NCBI GenBank assembly: GCA_024679435.1
Contig: JAIBDK010000101.1
Coordinates: 1 to 7,819 of the forward strand
DNA: 7,819 nt
Direction: 5' to 3'
Origin: Gammaproteobacteria bacterium
Lineage (GTDB): Bacteria; Pseudomonadota; Gammaproteobacteria; Arenicellales; Poriferihabitantaceae
The position numbers and the translations under genes were made by a program. Positions 5,594 to 7,819 of the stretch are shown piece after piece. The notes beneath the pieces are model-generated. The model was not told where the DNA came from and ran no database searches. It saw nothing but the letters and a program-made list of their open reading frames with translations. Numbering within the stretch: the first letter of the stretch is position 1; each line of letters starts with the position of its first letter.

Positions 5594-6460
5594 TTAATCG
5601 TATTGATAAAACCCAACACCGGTTTTTCGGCCTAACCGTTTCGCATCCACCATTTGCACCAGCAACGGGCAGGGACGAAATTTCGGATCACCCATTCCGT
5701 TCTGAAGCACCCGCAACACAGACAGCACCACATCAAGCCCTATCAAATCAGCCAGCGCCAGGGGACCGAGAGGATGATTCATCCCAAGCTTCATAATCTC
5801 GTCGATAGATTCCGGCGTCGCAACTCCTTCGTGGAGGGCAAAAATAGCCTCATTGATCATGGGAATCAAAATTCTATTGGATACAAACCCGGGGCTGTCG
5901 TTAGCCAAAACGGGCGTCTTCCCTAGTGCCTGAGTAAGTTGTACTGTCGTATCACAAGTTTGACCGGCAGTTTGCAGAGCACGAATTACTTCCACCAGTT
6001 TCATCACCGGCACCGGATTCATAAAATGCATACCAATGACTTTTTCTGGACGACTGGTCTGCGCCGCAAGCCTGGTCAGGGAAATAGACGACGTATTTGA
6101 AGCTAAAATCGTATTTTCGGGACAGACGTTATCGACTTCCCTGAAAATCGAAAACTTGACCTCTGGATTTTCTGTTACCGCCTCCACAACAAACTCGGCA
6201 GATGCCAGCGCTGCAATAGAAGTCGAACAACTAATGGATGACAAAGCAGCAGATTTATCATCATCATTGATAATCTCTTTTTTTATCATTCTATCCAAAC
6301 TGGAACCGATAGAAACCACTCCTCGATCCAGCGCCTGTTGACTGATATCGACCAGAGTAACAGCAAACCCGGAAGTGGCAAAAACCTGGGCAATACCATT
6401 ACCCATTGTGCCCGCACCGACAACGCCGATAGTGTTCAATTTGACATCGTTTATATCCAT
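5594..6460 (-). CDS. hbd: 3-hydroxybutyryl-CoA dehydrogenase (3-hydroxyacyl-CoA dehydrogenase, NAD-binding)
   Basis: This 288-residue stand-alone enzyme oxidises (S)-3-hydroxyacyl-CoA to 3-oxoacyl-CoA with NAD(P). The N-terminal Rossmann fold shows IGVVGAGTMGNGIA (11-24), with an acidic Asp38 at the end of the second strand that suggests NAD preference. By alignment to the human short-chain enzyme, the catalytic set is Ser124 (SNTSS), His145 (GMHFMNPVP), Glu157 (KLVEVI) and Asn195 (GFVSNR); the His-Glu and His-Asn spacings (12 and 50) match. The C-terminal helical domain contains NHPLGPLALADLIGLDV and ends in GRKTGVGFYQYD, typical of Hbd/PaaH/FadB2 types of about 280-290 residues. No fused hydratase domain is present. 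The gene starts 9 bases after the mutase stop, so the two are almost surely co-transcribed and perhaps translationally coupled. In this context it would act on 3-hydroxybutyryl-CoA or a related ester derived from the mutase product (inference). Confidence 0.94.
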   Translation of the reverse strand: MDINDVKLNTIGVVGAGTMGNGIAQVFATSGFAVTLVDISQQALDRGVVSIGSSLDRMIKKEIINDDDKSAALSSISCSTSIAALASAEFVVEAVTENPEVKFSIFREVDNVCPENTILASNTSSISLTRLAAQTSRPEKVIGMHFMNPVPVMKLVEVIRALQTAGQTCDTTVQLTQALGKTPVLANDSPGFVSNRILIPMINEAIFALHEGVATPESIDEIMKLGMNHPLGPLALADLIGLDVVLSVLRVLQNGMGDPKFRPCPLLVQMVDAKRLGRKTGVGFYQYD

Positions 6461-6469
6461 AAAATGGGC

Positions 6470-7819
6470 CTACATGTTTCTTCGATACTGCCCGCCCACC
6501 TCATACAGGGCTTCAGAAATTTCGCCCAGCGAGCAGTACTGAACCGCATCAATCAACTGTGCGAAAATATTATCGTTTTTAATGGCAGCCTGTTTTATTT
6601 TTGCGAGCGCTGAGGCTGATTCCAGCTTATGCGCATCTTTAAATATTGCAAGACGACTGATCTGACTTTGTTTTTCCTGTTCTGTAGAACGAGACAACTC
6701 AATGCTCTCGGTCTCTGCTAACACATCCGGATTCAAAAAAGTGTTTACTCCAACAATCGGCAAACTACCCTCGTGCTTTCGATGTTCATAGTACATCGAC
6801 TCATCTTGTATCTTACCCCGTTGATATCCCGTTTCCATAGCTCCCAGCACGCCGCCACGTTCCGAAATGCGTTCAAATTCACCCAACACGGCTTCCTCAA
6901 GAAGGTCCGTCAGCTCATCTATGATGAAACTACCCTGATTTGGATTTTCGTTCATGGCCAGCCCCCATTCTTTGTTGATAATCAGCTGAATGGCCAGTGC
7001 TCGACGAACTGACTCATCGGTGGGTGTGGTTATCGCTTCATCAAAGGCGTTCGTATGCAGACTGTTACAATTGTCGTAGATCGCAATCAGCGCCTGCAAA
7101 GTGGTTCGAATATCATTGAAATCAATTTCCTGAGCGTGAAGAGAACGGCCTGACGTCTGAATATGATACTTAAGTTTTTGCGAACGCTCACTTGCGCCGT
7201 ATCGATCGCGCATTGCCACCGCCCAAATCCGTCTCGCAACGCGTCCCATCACGGTATACTCCGGACACATACCATTGCTGAAGAAAAACGATAAATTGGG
7301 TGCAAACTCATCAATATTCATACCACGAGCCAAATAAGCTTCGACATAAGTGAATCCGTTGGAAAGCGTAAACGCCAACTGACTAATCGGATTAGCACCA
7401 GCTTCAGCAATATGGTACCCGGAAATTGATACCGAGTAGAAATTTCTGATTCTGTTCCAGGAAAAGTATTCCTGAATATCACCCATTAACTTGAGGGCAA
7501 ATTCCGTAGAAAATATACAGGTATTCTGTCCCTGGTCTTCCTTTAGAATATCAGCCTGAACCGTTCCCCGCACACTGGCAAGGGCATCTGCCCTAAGAGC
7601 CGCATACTCGTTGTCGTTCGGTTGCCTGTTATTCTCTTCCAGAAACTTATCTGCCTGCTGGGCAACAGCAGCATTTAAAAACATCGCCAAAATAATTGGG
7701 GCCGGCCCGTTTATCGTCATCGAAACCGAGGTCGCAGGGTCACACAAATCAAAACCGTCATACAACGCTTTCATATCATCCAGAGTAGCGATGGAAACTC
7801 CTGAATTACCCACCTTGCC
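6470..7819 (-). CDS. icmF: IcmF-type adenosylcobalamin-dependent acyl-CoA mutase, C-terminal catalytic part (5' end outside the window)
   Basis: This is the TIM-barrel substrate domain of a B12-dependent acyl-CoA mutase of the isobutyryl-CoA mutase fused (IcmF) type, which interconverts isobutyryl-CoA and n-butyryl-CoA. The frame is open to the right edge: the codons before GTG 7813 encode Gly-Lys in frame, so that GTG is internal. Numbering from it, landmarks are GNSGVSIATLDDMK (2-15), VRGTVQADILKEDQGQNTCI (81-100), SISGYHIAEAGANP with His134 (the MCM His244 equivalent), TSGRSLHAQEIDFNDIRTTL and the terminal ALYEVGGQYRRNM. Gln96 replaces the MCM Arg207 that binds the methylmalonyl carboxylate. 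The protein ends right after the barrel, with no C-terminal B12 domain and no DxHxxG in the visible part. The cobalamin and MeaI-like GTPase domains should therefore lie N-terminally, about 640 residues outside the window if it is a full IcmF of about 1,090. A separate small B12 subunit is the alternative. Confidence 0.9.
   Translation of the reverse strand, partial: GKVGNSGVSIATLDDMKALYDGFDLCDPATSVSMTINGPAPIILAMFLNAAVAQQADKFLEENNRQPNDNEYAALRADALASVRGTVQADILKEDQGQNTCIFSTEFALKLMGDIQEYFSWNRIRNFYSVSISGYHIAEAGANPISQLAFTLSNGFTYVEAYLARGMNIDEFAPNLSFFFSNGMCPEYTVMGRVARRIWAVAMRDRYGASERSQKLKYHIQTSGRSLHAQEIDFNDIRTTLQALIAIYDNCNSLHTNAFDEAITTPTDESVRRALAIQLIINKEWGLAMNENPNQGSFIIDELTDLLEEAVLGEFERISERGGVLGAMETGYQRGKIQDESMYYEHRKHEGSLPIVGVNTFLNPDVLAETESIELSRSTEQEKQSQISRLAIFKDAHKLESASALAKIKQAAIKNDNIFAQLIDAVQYCSLGEISEALYEVGGQYRRNM

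Noticed and set aside
6470..7819. Classical methylmalonyl-CoA mutase large subunit
   Set aside because: There is no C-terminal B12 domain after the barrel, and Gln replaces the carboxylate-binding Arg. The sequence blocks match IcmF-type proteins.

Overview
The window looks like ordinary chromosomal DNA from a Gram-negative proteobacterium, most plausibly a marine or aquatic gammaproteobacterium. This rests on the mid-40s GC by eye, an Nei-type DNA glycosylase close to the E. coli form, a TspO protein, and an IcmF-like B12 mutase clustered with acyl-CoA metabolism genes. The lineage is an inference. I see no tRNA, rRNA, CRISPR array, transposase or phage gene.

Layout. The left edge carries the 3' part of a phytanoyl-CoA dioxygenase (PhyH) family gene on the + strand. 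A 371-base AT-rich gap with several short direct repeats follows, and then a small exported DUF4174-type protein (+). Next is a minus-strand tspO, divergent from a plus-strand nei (endonuclease VIII). The two share a 102-base intergenic region with a perfect 8-base inverted repeat that abuts the tspO start codon. nei converges on a minus-strand block that fills the right 60% of the window.

The minus-strand block reads, in transcription order: an IcmF-type adenosylcobalamin-dependent acyl-CoA mutase (5' end outside the window), a 3-hydroxybutyryl-CoA dehydrogenase 9 bases behind it, an AMP-forming acyl-CoA synthetase after 88 bases, and a nitroreductase-family flavoprotein after about 87 bases. 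The first three form a coherent short or branched-chain acyl-CoA route. The synthetase would activate a free acid to its CoA thioester, the mutase would rearrange the carbon skeleton (isobutyryl/n-butyryl type), and the dehydrogenase would oxidise a 3-hydroxyacyl-CoA to the 3-oxo form. The mutase has Gln where methylmalonyl-CoA mutases have a carboxylate-binding Arg, so methylmalonyl-CoA is an unlikely substrate. The true substrate (isobutyrate, pivalate, 2-hydroxyisobutyrate or another acid) cannot be settled from the sequence.

No clearly new biological system is visible. The points most worth a second look are the substrate of the mutase cluster, an orphan Shine-Dalgarno sequence beside a 9-base direct repeat between the dehydrogenase and synthetase genes, and the inverted repeat in the tspO leader.
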